From positions 1 through 32,271 of the forward strand of contig CALLVG010000032.1 in NCBI GenBank assembly GCA_938010715.1: a stretch of DNA of 32,271 bases. Reading direction: 5' to 3'. Under the pieces are notes generated by a model. That model had not been told where the DNA came from. It did no database searches and worked only from the letters and a program-made list of their open reading frames with translations. The translations under genes and the position numbers were made by a program. This stretch comes from an uncultured Saprospiraceae bacterium. Lineage in GTDB: Bacteria > Bacteroidota > Bacteroidia > Chitinophagales > Saprospiraceae. Positions 6,508-15,569 of the stretch are shown in pieces (the first letter of the stretch is position 1; each line of letters opens with the position of its first letter).

Positions 6508-7809
6508 CTAAGGCCTCGCCTTCTCTTCAATCTCCATATCCAACCACTTCTCCATGTGTTTGATCAACTTTTTATGTTCTTTCTGATTCATGTTTTTGAT
6601 ACGTGCGTCACCATGAGCTTTACCATCCATAAAGAACCAAATCGAATTTGGTTGCTTTGATTTTGGAACTCCAGCTGCCGTCCAAGTATCTAAGTTTCCA
6701 TAGATGTAAACCATATTATCGCCTTTTGTAGTCGCCCATTTATAGACTTTTTTACTTAAAGTATTATCATATTTGAAAGGCATTTTGTTTGGAATAAAAG
6801 CAGCATGTGGCTTTTCAGGACTTGCTTTTAGCGCCTCCCCAAATGGCTTGGTCTCGTATCCATAATAACCAGTTTGTGTTGCCGCTTGATAATAGTGAGA
6901 ACCATAAGTTTTAATTTCTTGATCTGAAAATAAACCCATTCCAACCACCTCATTGAAGTATTCAATCAAATCATCCATCGGAACATCTGGCGCAGGTATC
7001 TTTTTGCAATCATTCCCCATTTGCCAAAAACTAAATGGATACTCCAAAACTGAATACTCATAAGCCCTTTCAAAACCTAAATAATCGAAAGTATATCCTT
7101 TTCCTTTAGAATGCCATTTGAGACGAACCATCGCCTCTTCCCTGTCAGCTAACATTCTATCTTGAACTTCTCGGATGTCCGTTCGACATTCCACACTTCC
7201 CTGATTATTTAAAAAATCATAAATCCGTGGGTCTTCAAAGGTTGTATCAATTGGCGCCACGTATGGAATAGAAACATCTACATCATTTGGGTAAAAGTAT
7301 TTATAATAAATAGTTGTCATTCCACCTTTACTGATTCCAGTTGCCAACCATTTGTTTTTGTATAATTGACCAAACACCTCTCTTACTTTATGCAAATCAG
7401 CTGTAGCCTGCTCCATATTGAGATACTGGTATTGCTCCTCCATATTCTCAGGAATTGAAGTTCCGAAGAAGCGATGTTCCACTCTCAATTGGTTAGCATT
7501 CAACAATTTTGTAGGCTCATAAATTCGATTGGCTTTACAATGGTACCCTGCGGTATTAATAACGGTTGGTTTATCAAACCCGCTATGACTAAACCATACT
7601 CGTTGGTAGAAATGACCTTTGGATGGGTCGGTATGATCCAACGGCTGCTTGATATTCACCAAGTAGGCCGATTCAAAACCATCTGGCGTTTTGATTTTTT
7701 CAAAACGAATGTCAGGCAAATCATAAAGCGCTTTTTCTAAATCAGATTGAGCTGATAATAGATTTAGGAGAAGAAAGGTCGTTAAAAATAATTGCAGTAT
7801 TTTTTTCAT
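6508..7809 (-). CDS. Secreted S37 family serine aminopeptidase
   Basis: This looks like a peptidase of MEROPS family S37 (PS-10 tripeptidyl aminopeptidase type). From the chosen ATG at 7809 it has 433 residues, beginning with the signal peptide MKKILQLFLTTFLLLNLLSAQ, so it acts in the periplasm or outside. The nucleophile motif ATGISKGGMT holds Ser160. Asp374 in YIYGNLDTWTAAG and His399 in DGKAHGDARI are the likely other triad members of the alpha/beta hydrolase fold. VEHRFFGTSIPE near 110-121 is also typical. A start six codons upstream (7827) is possible, but MKK fits signal-peptide form better. It follows the crotonase gene by 39 nt and probably shares its mRNA. Confidence 0.87.
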   Translation of the reverse strand: MKKILQLFLTTFLLLNLLSAQSDLEKALYDLPDIRFEKIKTPDGFESAYLVNIKQPLDHTDPSKGHFYQRVWFSHSGFDKPTVINTAGYHCKANRIYEPTKLLNANQLRVEHRFFGTSIPENMEEQYQYLNMEQATADLHKVREVFGQLYKNKWLATGISKGGMTTIYYKYFYPNDVDVSIPYVAPIDTTFEDPRIYDFLNNQGSVECRTDIREVQDRMLADREEAMVRLKWHSKGKGYTFDYLGFERAYEYSVLEYPFSFWQMGNDCKKIPAPDVPMDDLIEYFNEVVGMGLFSDQEIKTYGSHYYQAATQTGYYGYETKPFGEALKASPEKPHAAFIPNKMPFKYDNTLSKKVYKWATTKGDNMVYIYGNLDTWTAAGVPKSKQPNSIWFFMDGKAHGDARIKNMNQKEHKKLIKHMEKWLDMEIEEKARP

Positions 7810-7848
7810 AATCAATGGTTTATTCATCCAGTTAGCTCCGACGATACT

Positions 7849-8619
7849 CTATGCTTTATTGGTAAACTTTCCAATTGCCTTTTTAGAAAAATCGGAAAGC
7901 ACTAATTTGCCGCTCATTGCCGCTCTTTCTTTCAAAAGTTTATCCCAATCCTCTGTTCCCTTCCAAAATACTTTTTTGAGCATTGACATGGCTTCTGGAT
8001 TAGAGTTTATCAACTTCTCACATAAATGGTCAACATATTCATCCACTTGTTCTACCGATTTAAAGACTTCATTGAACAAACCTTTCTCTTTTGCCCATTC
8101 GGCTGTTTGCCATTCTGTTGCATTAATAGCGAGATGTGTAAATGCGGAAGTTCCCATTTTGCGCTCCACAGCAGGGCCGACCACAAATGGGCCAATTCCT
8201 ACAGCCAATTCACTCAACTTTACAGAGGCGTACTTGGTAGCGATACAATAATCAGTGGCAGATGCCAATCCTACTCCACCTCCAACTGTTTTTCCTTGCA
8301 CTCTACCAATGATAAACTTTGGACATTTTCGCATAGCATTAATTACATTGGCAAATCCCATAAAGAACTTCTTACCAACACGCGTATTATTGATTGCAAT
8401 TAATTCATCAAAACTTGCTCCAGCACAAAAAGTGCGATCTCCCGCGCTTTTCAAAATGATTACTTTCACTTTATCATTCTTGCCTGCTGCCGTTACCGTA
8501 TCCGCCAATTTAGCCAATAAATTACCCGGAAGGGAATTATGAGATGGGTGATAGAATTCTATGGTTTCTACTGCACCTTTTATGTTTGATTTTACGTGGC
8601 CTTGTTGTGTTTTATCCAT
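7849..8619 (-). CDS. Enoyl-CoA hydratase/isomerase family protein
   Basis: This 256-residue cytoplasmic crotonase-fold protein acts on an acyl-CoA thioester. The first oxyanion-hole segment is DRTFCAGASFDEL (about 61-73) and the second is VQGKTVGGGVGLASATD (106-122). In classical enoyl-CoA hydratase a Glu lies at the GGCEL position; here that position is Gly (GGGVGLA), while the second acidic residue, in LSELAVGIGP, is kept. This suggests an isomerase, dehydratase or other crotonase-family reaction rather than canonical hydration, and the substrate is open. It is the first gene of a likely two-gene unit with the S37 peptidase. No clear -7 element is visible upstream. Confidence 0.87.
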   Translation of the reverse strand: MDKTQQGHVKSNIKGAVETIEFYHPSHNSLPGNLLAKLADTVTAAGKNDKVKVIILKSAGDRTFCAGASFDELIAINNTRVGKKFFMGFANVINAMRKCPKFIIGRVQGKTVGGGVGLASATDYCIATKYASVKLSELAVGIGPFVVGPAVERKMGTSAFTHLAINATEWQTAEWAKEKGLFNEVFKSVEQVDEYVDHLCEKLINSNPEAMSMLKKVFWKGTEDWDKLLKERAAMSGKLVLSDFSKKAIGKFTNKA

Positions 8620-8694
8620 TATTACTCTTTTATTTTCGATTCAAAATCCTGACTGCTAATTAGAGTTTATTCTGAAATAAATTCGATTCTACAT

Positions 8695-8732
8695 TAAAAA
8701 AAGCGGCAGACGAAATGAATCGAATGCCGCTT
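8695..8732 (-). terminator. Rho-independent terminator, end of ribosomal cluster
   Basis: Read on the minus strand, AAGCGGCA pairs perfectly with TGCCGCTT (8725-8732 and 8701-8708) around a 16-nt loop, and the stem runs straight into a T-tract of seven. It is the first strong intrinsic terminator downstream of rplQ (about 270 nt past the stop) and so probably ends the ribosomal transcript before the crotonase gene. Confidence 0.65.
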
Positions 8733-8802
8733 ACTATTATTTATGGTTCTTATACAAATCTTGTGAATTGAGTCAATCCTAAGTTAAAATTTTCTTTTCC
8801 TT

Positions 8803-8921
8803 AGTATTACTCAAAAAGTAACTTCCCTCTTCAATTCAAAAAATTAGCTCGAAAAACCTCATTATCAATCGCTTTTCCTTCACTTATTTTTGAAATCGGG
8901 AACTTATTTTTTGAGCGTTCC
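8803..8921. repeat. Dispersed palindromic repeat, copy 1
   Basis: This 119-bp segment is nearly identical to 28629-28748 (same orientation, five or six substitutions and one 1-bp indel by eye). The ends form an inverted repeat: CTCAAAAAGTAACTTCCC (8810-8827) against GGGAACTTATTTTTTGAG (8898-8915). CCTTA occurs just outside on both sides (8799-8803, 8920-8924) and may be a target duplication. It lies 82 nt past the rplQ stop. It is noncoding and probably a MITE or REP-like unit. Confidence 0.75.
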
Positions 8922-9002
8922 TTATCAGTCAATAAATTTTCACTTCGACCTGACCACAGAATTTCTCTAAGAACGTTATTTATTTGCTTAATTGCGTAAA
9001 TC

Positions 9003-9692
9003 TTATTCCTCTTCGTCAGAAGTAGTTGTTGAATCCTCCTCAACTTTTGCGTTCAATGCAGCTAATTCAGGGTCTTCATCGCCAACGTTTTCTACGATTT
9101 TTTCTGTAACAACTTCTTCAGCAGCAGCTTCAACAACTGGAGTCTCTTCAACTACTGTTTCTACAACAGCTTCTTGTACTTCTTCAACTGCATCTTCTAC
9201 CACAGTAGCAGCAGCAGTTCCAGTTGCAGCGACAGCACCTGCTGCGGCAGCAGCGGTCTTCTTGGCACCACCTCTTCTACTTCTACGTTTTTTAGCTTTA
9301 CCACCTTCACCAGATTTTCCAGCTGCGTAGTCATTATTAAAATCTACAAATTCGATCATGGCCATTTCAGCTCCATCTCCTTTACGGAAACCAGTTCTTA
9401 TCACACGTACATAACCACCAGGTCTTGTTGCTACTTTATCAGCGACTGGTCCAAACAATTCTTTGATAGCCTCTTTACTTTGTAAGTAACTAAACACCAC
9501 CCTTCTTGAGTGTGTCGTGTTGGATTTTGCTTTGGTTATCAAAGGCTCAACATAAAGTCGCAAAGCTTTTGCTTTGGCTACAGTGGTGTTGATTCTTTTG
9601 TGTTCGATTAAGGAACAAGCCATGTTTTTAAGCAATGCTCTTCTATGTCCTTTTTTACGTCCTAAATGGTTGAACTTTTTACCATGTCTCAT
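9003..9692 (-). CDS. rplQ: Ribosomal protein bL17 with long C-terminal tail
   Basis: bL17 of the large subunit, near the peptide exit tunnel. The core (1-119) is standard: [41 protein letters not shown] and [18 protein letters not shown]. Beyond it the protein continues for about 110 residues that E. coli L17 lacks: a basic stretch ([14 protein letters not shown]), an Ala-rich run and then a strongly acidic Glu/Val-rich segment ending TTTSDEEE. The tail is low complexity and probably disordered. The gene is last in the alpha segment after rpoA, with an unusually wide gap of 154 nt between them. Confidence 0.97.
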   Translation of the reverse strand: MRHGKKFNHLGRKKGHRRALLKNMACSLIEHKRINTTVAKAKALRLYVEPLITKAKSNTTHSRRVVFSYLQSKEAIKELFGPVADKVATRPGGYVRVIRTGFRKGDGAEMAMIEFVDFNNDYAAGKSGEGGKAKKRRSRRGGAKKTAAAAAGAVAATGTAAATVVEDAVEEVQEAVVETVVEETPVVEAAAEEVVTEKIVENVGDEDPELAALNAKVEEDSTTTSDEEE

Positions 9693-9846
9693 TTGAGAAA
9701 ATTTTTATCCTCGCAACACTTTTCACTGAAATTATTGTTTGTGTTTGGCAGCACTTTCAGCTATTCAGTAATTGCAGTTGTTTTTTAAATATAGTGACGA
9801 CGAATATCCCCCGCCACATCAGCCAAATTTATTAGTAGAGAAGGTT

Positions 9847-10845
9847 TTACTCTTCGTCCAATTTATATTTAGAAAGATCCATACCAAATGTAAGACCTTT
9901 TTCAACTAATAATTCTTCGATTTCAACCAACGATTTCTTACCGAAGTTTCTGAACTTCAATAATTCATGGGTATCATATCTTACTAAGTCCGCAAGAATG
10001 TTGATTTTAGCAGCTTTCAAGCAGTTGTATGCTCTTACTGATAAATCTAAATCTTCCAAAGAAGTTTTCAACAACTTACGCATGTGCAAGATGTGCTCAT
10101 CAACGATATCATCTTGACGACTTGTTGCATCATCGAATGTGATGTTTTCATCCGTAATTAACATCAAGTGTTGAATCATGATTCTTGATGCTTCTTTGAT
10201 TGCATCTTCTGGGTGGATCGTACCATCCGTTTTTACATCAATCGTTAATTTCTCGTAATCAGTTCTTTGACCAACACGAGTGTTCTCAATTTTGTAAGAA
10301 ACGTTTTTGATAGGCGTATAAATCGCATCTACCGGGATTACCCCAATTGGCGCATCTTTAGGTAAATTTTCATCAGCCGGAACATATCCTCGACCTTTGG
10401 TGATGGTCAATTCCATTTCAAGATTTACAAATGGCTCCATGTTACAAATCACTAAATCGGGATTCATAATCTTGAAAACATTAGTAAACTCTTCAATATC
10501 ACCAGCGAGAAACTGGTCTTTACCAGTAATAGTCAAGTATATTTTTTCAGAACCAATTTCTTCTTCAGAAATCAACTGCTTAATTCTGATTTGTTTCAAA
10601 TTCATGACAATGTCAACGACATCTTGTGTCACACCTTTGATAGTAGAGAATTCGTGTTCTACACCAGCAATACGTATTGCTGAAATCGCGTACCCTTCTA
10701 AAGATGAAAGTAAAACTCTTCTGAGTGAGTTTCCAACGGTTTGTCCGAAACCAGGCTCAAGGGGTTTAAATTCAAATGTCCCTTCAAAATCATCTGCTTT
10801 TTGAAGAACGATTTTGTCTGGCTTTTGAAAATTAAGAATACTCAT
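9847..10845 (-). CDS. rpoA: DNA-directed RNA polymerase subunit alpha
   Basis: The alpha subunit dimerises to scaffold assembly of beta and beta-prime. The N-terminal domain (1 to about 235) shows FEFKPLEPGFGQTVGNSLRR (25-44) and LLSSLEGYAISAIRI. The C-terminal domain (about 255-325) has the DNA/activator-binding helices: LEDLDLSVRAYNCLKAAKI, ILADLVRYDTHELLKFRNFG and KSLVEIEELL. Length 332 is typical. It follows rpsD by about 110 nt, in the usual alpha-operon position. Confidence 0.98.
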   Translation of the reverse strand: MSILNFQKPDKIVLQKADDFEGTFEFKPLEPGFGQTVGNSLRRVLLSSLEGYAISAIRIAGVEHEFSTIKGVTQDVVDIVMNLKQIRIKQLISEEEIGSEKIYLTITGKDQFLAGDIEEFTNVFKIMNPDLVICNMEPFVNLEMELTITKGRGYVPADENLPKDAPIGVIPVDAIYTPIKNVSYKIENTRVGQRTDYEKLTIDVKTDGTIHPEDAIKEASRIMIQHLMLITDENITFDDATSRQDDIVDEHILHMRKLLKTSLEDLDLSVRAYNCLKAAKINILADLVRYDTHELLKFRNFGKKSLVEIEELLVEKGLTFGMDLSKYKLDEE

Positions 10846-10953
10846 AATTTAAGTTTGGACTTTTGTATGAAAGAACTGTTAACTCGGTTTTGAAAAACCA
10901 AATAGAAAAATCCATTGCCCAATTTTGAGAAAATCGGGCAATGGAAATATGTT

Positions 10954-11562
10954 TTATTTTGAATAAAGCTCGACGATGAGCTGTTCGTTGATGTTTTCAG
11001 GAATTTGCTCACGTGTAGGTGGCTCCAAGAATACACCTTCAAATTTGTCAGGATTGTACTCCAACCATCCAAATTTGCGAGAATCACTTTTTCCTGCGCT
11101 ATCTTGAATAAGTTCCAATTCCTTAGACTTACCTTTGACACCTACAATATCACCTGGCTTCAATTTCATAGATGGAATATTAACTAACCTTCCATTTACT
11201 GTGATATGTTTGTGAGAAACCAACTGACGCGCTTGGCGCCTGGTGCGGCCTAATCCTAATCGAAATACAGTGTTATCTAATCTCGATTCTAACAACTGAA
11301 GTAAAACTTCACCAGTTACACCACCCTTTCTACTTGCTTCCACAAATAAGTTACGGAACTGCTTTTCTAACAAACCATAAGTGTACTTAGCTTTTTGCTT
11401 TTCCATCAATTGGTTAGAATAATCAGATTTCTGACCTCTTCTTCTTGCTTGCCCGTGCTGACCAGGACGGTATTTTTTTCTTTCAAAAGCTTTACTTGGG
11501 CCGTAAATAGCCTCACCGAATGCTCTTGCTTTTTTCTGTTTTGGTCCAGTATATCTTGCCAT
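10954..11562 (-). CDS. rpsD: Ribosomal protein uS4
   Basis: uS4 is a primary 16S rRNA binder that nucleates the 30S body, and in many bacteria it also represses its operon. At 202 residues it has the S4 N-terminal region ([30 protein letters not shown]) and the S4 RNA-binding domain ([20 protein letters not shown], then [19 protein letters not shown]). The N-terminal zinc-binding cysteines of some S4 proteins are absent, so this is the zinc-free form. Its stop is followed by a short AT-rich gap before rpoA. Confidence 0.98.
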   Translation of the reverse strand: MARYTGPKQKKARAFGEAIYGPSKAFERKKYRPGQHGQARRRGQKSDYSNQLMEKQKAKYTYGLLEKQFRNLFVEASRKGGVTGEVLLQLLESRLDNTVFRLGLGRTRRQARQLVSHKHITVNGRLVNIPSMKLKPGDIVGVKGKSKELELIQDSAGKSDSRKFGWLEYNPDKFEGVFLEPPTREQIPENINEQLIVELYSK

Positions 11563-11592
11563 TACAATAAATTACAACTAAAGGAAAAAAAA

Positions 11593-11973
11593 TTATACAC
11601 GACGTTTTTTCGGAGGACGACAACCGTTGTGAGGGATAGGAGTAACATCCGTAATTTTCATTACTTTGATACCATTCTGATCGATAGCACGAATTGCTGC
11701 TTCTCTTCCAGAACCTGGTCCTTTCACAAATACTTCTACTGACCTTAAACCTGCATCGTGCGCAAATTTACAAGCAGTACCGGAAGCTTGTTGAGCTGCA
11801 TAAGGTGTATTTTTCTTGGAACCTCTAAATCCAGATCTACCTGCTGAACCCCAAGAAATTACATCTCCTGCTTTGTTAGTAACAGAAATAATGATATTGT
11901 TGAAACTTGCTTTGATGTAAACAATGCCTTCTGGATCAACTTTTACCTTTTTCTTTTTTACTTTCTTTGCCAT
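11593..11973 (-). CDS. rpsK: Ribosomal protein uS11
   Basis: uS11 lies on the 30S platform and helps shape the mRNA exit and E-site region. The 126-residue chain has a Lys-rich start ([16 protein letters not shown]), then [40 protein letters not shown] and [16 protein letters not shown], ending [20 protein letters not shown]. The Asn-Gly near the C-terminus is the site converted to isoaspartate in E. coli S11 (family knowledge). The gene is 42 nt after rpsM and 30 nt before rpsD. Confidence 0.98.
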   Translation of the reverse strand: MAKKVKKKKVKVDPEGIVYIKASFNNIIISVTNKAGDVISWGSAGRSGFRGSKKNTPYAAQQASGTACKFAHDAGLRSVEVFVKGPGSGREAAIRAIDQNGIKVMKITDVTPIPHNGCRPPKKRRV

Positions 11974-12015
11974 ATTAAAATTGAAATATGATTATCAAAA
12001 AATGATTGCAACTAA

Positions 12016-12393
12016 TTACTTAGTTACCTTCTTTTTATTTGCAACTGTCTTACGCTTCCCTTTTCTGGTACGCGCATTTGTTTTGGTACGTTGACCATTT
12101 ACTGGCAACCCTTTTCTGTGACGTAGCCCTCGATACGATGCAATATCCATCAAACGCTTAATGTTCAATTGAATCTCAGAGCGAAGTTCACCTTCTACAG
12201 TATATTCAGTTTGAATAATACCAGAGATACTACGAATGTTATCATCCGTCCAGTCTTGAACTTTTGTGTTCACATCTACACCAGCTTTATCCAAAATCTC
12301 TTTTGCTCTTGAACTTCCTACACCGTAGATATAGGTCAAGCTAATAACGCCTCTTTTATTTCTTGGCAAATCATTACCAGCAATACGTGCCAT
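12016..12393 (-). CDS. rpsM: Ribosomal protein uS13
   Basis: uS13 sits in the 30S head and bridges to the 50S subunit near the P-site tRNA. The 125-residue protein opens [20 protein letters not shown], has [20 protein letters not shown] (helix-two-turn-helix) and the conserved [15 protein letters not shown], ending in a basic tail ([18 protein letters not shown]) that reaches toward tRNA. It follows the tiny rpmJ gene by 27 nt. Confidence 0.98.
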   Translation of the reverse strand: MARIAGNDLPRNKRGVISLTYIYGVGSSRAKEILDKAGVDVNTKVQDWTDDNIRSISGIIQTEYTVEGELRSEIQLNIKRLMDIASYRGLRHRKGLPVNGQRTKTNARTRKGKRKTVANKKKVTK

Positions 12394-12420
12394 TAGACTA
12401 TTGTTTTAAAAATTTATAGA

Positions 12421-12537
12421 TTATCCTTGACGTTGCTTGAACTTAGGATTTTTCTTATTGATTACGTAAATACGTCCTTTCCGTCTTACGATTTTACAAT
12501 CTGCCGAACGTTTTTTTACTGAAGCTTTAACCTTCAT
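12421..12537 (-). CDS. rpmJ: Ribosomal protein bL36, zinc-free form
   Basis: This gene encodes a 38-residue protein: [14 protein letters not shown], then [15 protein letters not shown] and NPKFKQRQG. It matches bL36, the smallest 50S protein. Of the usual zinc ligands (Cys11, Cys14, Cys27, His33) only Cys14 remains; the others are Ser, Asn and Phe. It is therefore the zinc-independent (C-) type usual in this phylum. The ATG at 12535-12537 is 11 nt beyond the infA stop, and the stop TAA is at 12421-12423. Confidence 0.95.
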   Translation of the reverse strand: MKVKASVKKRSADCKIVRRKGRIYVINKKNPKFKQRQG

Positions 12538-12548
12538 TTTAAATTATT

Positions 12549-12767
12549 TTATTTGTATCTATAAGTAATACGTCCTCGCGTTAAATCATACGGGGACATT
12601 TCAACTGAAACTTTATCTCCTGGCAAAATTCGGATGTAGTGCATACGCATTTTGCCTGAAATAGTAGCCACAATTAAGTGGTCATTTTCTAATCTTACAC
12701 GGAACATTGCGTTGGAAAGTGCCTCTTCAATTGTTCCGTCTTGTTTAATCAAATTCTTTTTAGCCAT
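12549..12767 (-). CDS. infA: Translation initiation factor IF-1
   Basis: IF-1 binds the 30S A site and works with IF-2 and IF-3 at initiation. The 72-residue OB-fold protein is of standard length: [60 protein letters not shown] and [13 protein letters not shown] strong -7 element lies about 21 nt upstream of the start, so infA probably begins its own transcript (infA-rpmJ-rpsM-rpsK-rpsD-rpoA-rplQ) in addition to read-through from map. Confidence 0.98.
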   Translation of the reverse strand: MAKKNLIKQDGTIEEALSNAMFRVRLENDHLIVATISGKMRMHYIRILPGDKVSVEMSPYDLTRGRITYRYK

Positions 12768-12787
12768 AAATTTTGAAAATTGGAGCG

Positions 12788-12823
12788 CAAAGATAATTAA
12801 ATTTTACACTTTTTTTCACCAAA
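12788..12823 (-). promoter_or_regulatory. Promoter upstream of infA
   Basis: On the minus strand TATCTTTG (12788-12795) is an exact TAnnTTTG and is followed by GCGC. A TTTG -33 lies at 12820-12823, spaced 24 nt, a little longer than usual. It falls in the gap between map and infA and would give a leader of only about 13-15 nt. Confidence 0.6.
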
Positions 12824-12848
12824 ATTTTTGATGTTATTTTCTTTGAAT

Positions 12849-13670
12849 TTATCCTAAAATAGCTTCAGCTGATTCGATGCTTTTTAAATTTGGATTTTTA
12901 TCAATCGCTTCTTCGACAAAACTATGGTTACTCAAAATATCTGGACCATTTTCGGTGATAGCAATGGTATGTTCATAATGTGCAGACATTTGATTATCTC
13001 TCGTCAACACTGACCAACCGTCATCAAGGGTTCTTACTTCCTTTCGCCCCAAATTTATCATGGGCTCAACTGCTATGACCAACCCAGGTGACAATTTGAT
13101 ACCTCTTCCTCGTTTACCAAAATTTGGAACTTCTGGTTCTTCATGGAGATTCTTACCTAAACCATGTCCAACCAACTCTCTTACTACAGAGTATTTATGA
13201 ACTCTTTGAGTAAAATCTTGGATGGCGAAACTGATATCACCTAACCTATTTCCGACTCTCGCATTTTCAATTCCTCTGTATAAGGAAGCGTTTGTAATAT
13301 TCAACAATTTCATCACTTCTTCTGAAACATCGCCAATTGCAAAGGTATAAGCTGCATCGCCGTAAAACTCATTCATATAAGTTCCACAATCAACCGAAAC
13401 AATATCGCCTTCTTTAAAAGGAGTCTTGCTTGGAACACCGTGAACAATACAACTATTTGGTGAAATACAAAGTGTTGCTGGAAAGCCTCTATATCCTTTG
13501 AATCCTGGTACAGCACCACTATCTCGGATGAATGCTTCGGCTTCTTTGTCAATATCTTCTCCAGTAACACCTGGTTTCAGCATGCTTCCTACCAAAGCAA
13601 GGGTTTTACAAACCAACAGGCACGATTCTCTTATCTTCTCAATCTCTTCGTTGGTCTTGTAATATATCAT
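12849..13670 (-). CDS. map: Methionine aminopeptidase, type I
   Basis: This enzyme removes the initiator Met from nascent proteins using a di-metal centre. The 273-residue protein has all the pita-bread-fold ligands: Asp in VSVDCGTYMNEFYGD and again in the following GDAAYTF, His in ELVGHGLGKNLHEEP, Glu in VIAVEPMINLG and Glu in AHYEHTIAITENG. CISPNSCIVHGVPS is the substrate-side His motif. It is a type I enzyme without an insert or N-terminal extension. The position between secY and infA is standard for Bacteroidota. Confidence 0.97.
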   Translation of the reverse strand: MIYYKTNEEIEKIRESCLLVCKTLALVGSMLKPGVTGEDIDKEAEAFIRDSGAVPGFKGYRGFPATLCISPNSCIVHGVPSKTPFKEGDIVSVDCGTYMNEFYGDAAYTFAIGDVSEEVMKLLNITNASLYRGIENARVGNRLGDISFAIQDFTQRVHKYSVVRELVGHGLGKNLHEEPEVPNFGKRGRGIKLSPGLVIAVEPMINLGRKEVRTLDDGWSVLTRDNQMSAHYEHTIAITENGPDILSNHSFVEEAIDKNPNLKSIESAEAILG

Positions 13671-13702
13671 TATATTGGTTTAGTAAAAATTCAGAAATGA
13701 AT

Positions 13703-15076
13703 TTACATACCTGAGCCAATCTGTTGTAGTCGGCTGGTACTTCTTCCTTGAATCTTTCCAGATTTTACCAATCCGTCATAACGACGCATCAATAAATAAC
13801 TTTCTATTTGTTGTAATGTATCCAAAACAACACCTACTAAAATAAGCAATGATGTTCCTCCGAAGAACATAGCGAAAGCTACATTCACACCAAACGCTGC
13901 TGCAATTGCAGGGAAAATTGAAATGATTCCCAAGAAGACAGAACCCGGTAATGTGATTCGTGTCGTTACTGAATCGATAAAATCAGCAGTTGGTTTACCC
14001 GGTTTTATACCTGGAACAAATGCATTCTGACGCTTCAAGTACTCTGCGTATTGTTGTGGATTCACAATCAATGCTGTGTAGATATAGGTAAAGATAACTA
14101 CTAAGAAGAAGTAAATGATATTATAAGGTAATGATGTGAAATCATTTAATGAACTCAAGAATGAACCAGGTCCCCCAGCGCCTGCAAATTGTGCAACTGT
14201 AGAAGGTAAGAACATCAATGCTTGAGCAAAGATAATTGGCATTACACCCGCCGCATTTACTTTCAATGGAATGTAATCTCTTGAACCAGCAGCTGGCATA
14301 TCGGCAGCGCCTCTTCCAACCATTCGTTTCGCAAACTGAATTGGAATTTTCCTAACTCCTTGTACAATAAGGACTGTTGCCATCATTACTACAAAGAGTA
14401 TGGCCATTTCAGCAACTAGTAAGATTGGTCCTCCTCCACCGTCACCTAACATGGTTTCAATTTCGAATGCGAATGCACCTGGCAAACTCGCAATGATACC
14501 AATGGTTATCAAAAGTGAAATACCATTTCCAACCCCTCTATCTGTAATTTTCTCACCCAACCACATGGCAAATATAGTTCCTGTGGCTAAGATGATAATG
14601 TTAGATATCCAGAAAATACTTTGCGGTATGTTCGGATCTACAGCACCAAGACTTTGGATGTATTTCAAATATCCACCACCTTGAACTAAAGTAATTGCTA
14701 ATGTAAGCAATCTTGTAATTTGGGTAATTTTCTTTCTTCCAGATTCACCTTCTTTTTGTTGGAGTCTCTGAAAATACGGTACAGCGAATCCAAGCAATTG
14801 AACAATGATGGAAGCTGTAATGTAAGGCATTACTCCTAATGCCATGATGGCTGCGTTGTTAAAAGCACCACCAGTGAAAACATTGATTAGGCCCAGAAGA
14901 CTACTCGCGTCCCCACTTCCTTGAGTGGCGGCTTCAAGAGCCTCAGGCATAACACCAGGCAATACAATGTAAGCCCCAATTCGATAAACGAATATTAAGG
15001 CTAAGGTAAACATGATTCTCTCACGCAATTCCTTGATCTTCCAGATATTCTGGAGGGTCGTAAAAAACTTTTTCAT
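13703..15076 (-). CDS. secY: Preprotein translocase subunit SecY
   Basis: SecY is the channel of the Sec translocon in the inner membrane. The 457-residue protein has ten hydrophobic helices, starting with a cytoplasmic N-terminus (MKKFFTTLQNIWKIKELRER) and TM1 IMFTLALIFVYRIGAYI. Typical features include the plug-region sequence GGAFNNAAIMALGVMPYITA, QLLGFAVPYFQRLQ, GNGISLLITIGIIASLP and the cytoplasmic loop VPGIKPGKPTADFID before TM9. It follows rplO by only 9 nt, indicating coupled expression with the ribosomal genes. Confidence 0.98.
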   Translation of the reverse strand: MKKFFTTLQNIWKIKELRERIMFTLALIFVYRIGAYIVLPGVMPEALEAATQGSGDASSLLGLINVFTGGAFNNAAIMALGVMPYITASIIVQLLGFAVPYFQRLQQKEGESGRKKITQITRLLTLAITLVQGGGYLKYIQSLGAVDPNIPQSIFWISNIIILATGTIFAMWLGEKITDRGVGNGISLLITIGIIASLPGAFAFEIETMLGDGGGGPILLVAEMAILFVVMMATVLIVQGVRKIPIQFAKRMVGRGAADMPAAGSRDYIPLKVNAAGVMPIIFAQALMFLPSTVAQFAGAGGPGSFLSSLNDFTSLPYNIIYFFLVVIFTYIYTALIVNPQQYAEYLKRQNAFVPGIKPGKPTADFIDSVTTRITLPGSVFLGIISIFPAIAAAFGVNVAFAMFFGGTSLLILVGVVLDTLQQIESYLLMRRYDGLVKSGKIQGRSTSRLQQIGSGM

Positions 15077-15085
15077 TTAAAATGA

Positions 15086-15532
15086 TTATACAAGGTTAAC
15101 ACTACCGCCTAGATTCTCTATAGTTTGTTTTGCCGATGCTGAGCAGGCATGTGCAGTTACAGTAACTTTCTTACTCAACTCACCATTACCCAGTATTTTT
15201 ACCTTCGAAGTCTTTTTTACTATTCCTTTTTCAACTAAAAAGTCCAGACTAATTTCAGTCGTGCTGTACTTTTTTGCTATGTCTTCTAATGTTGCCAAAT
15301 TCATTGGCACATAATAAATTTTGTCAGTATTTTTAAATCCGACCTTAGGCAAACGCATTGCCAATGGCATTTGTCCACCCTCAAAATTTCTTTTGCTTTT
15401 CCAACCAGAACGAGATTTTGCACCTTTGTGTCCACGTGTAGCAGTACCACCTCTTCCAGATCCTGTTCCTCTTGCAATACGTTTTCTTGACTTGGTAGCT
15501 CCAGTAGCCGGTTTTAAATTACTTAATTTCAT
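15086..15532 (-). CDS. rplO: Ribosomal protein uL15
   Basis: uL15 is a 50S protein that threads an extended N-terminus into 23S rRNA. The 148-residue chain starts MKLSNLKPATGATKSRKRIA, then shows the Gly/Arg-rich RGTGSGRGGTATRGHKGAK, GWKSKRNFEGGQMPLAMRLP and a C-terminal VTAHACSASAKQTIENLGGS. It is of standard size and sits between rpmD (37 nt upstream) and secY (9 nt downstream). Confidence 0.98.
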   Translation of the reverse strand: MKLSNLKPATGATKSRKRIARGTGSGRGGTATRGHKGAKSRSGWKSKRNFEGGQMPLAMRLPKVGFKNTDKIYYVPMNLATLEDIAKKYSTTEISLDFLVEKGIVKKTSKVKILGNGELSKKVTVTAHACSASAKQTIENLGGSVNLV

Positions 15533-15569
15533 TTTTAGAAATTTATTAAGTCGCTCAGTCTATTTTGAC

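Larger units (their letters stand above)
8620..9002. other. Intergenic region between rplQ and crotonase gene
   Basis: The 383 bp hold no credible gene. They contain a rho-independent terminator (8695-8732, minus strand) and copy 1 of a dispersed palindromic repeat (8803-8921). A small open frame on the minus strand crosses the repeat, but it has no family features and is broken in the other copy. Confidence 0.6.

Noticed and set aside
8831-9043. 70-codon open frame on the minus strand after rplQ
   Set aside because: It overlaps the start of the rplQ end and crosses the dispersed repeat. The same frame is broken in the other copy, and the sequence shows no family features, so it is treated as noncoding.
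9693-9846. TAAATTTG octamer between rpoA and rplQ as a separate rplQ promoter
   Set aside because: The -7 octamer matches, but there is no -33 at proper spacing and the region is AT-rich; evidence is too weak to list as a promoter.
10842-11141. 99-codon minus-strand frame between rpsD and rpoA
   Set aside because: It overlaps rpsD in another frame and reads into the rpoA leader. Its sequence looks random; rpsD is certain.
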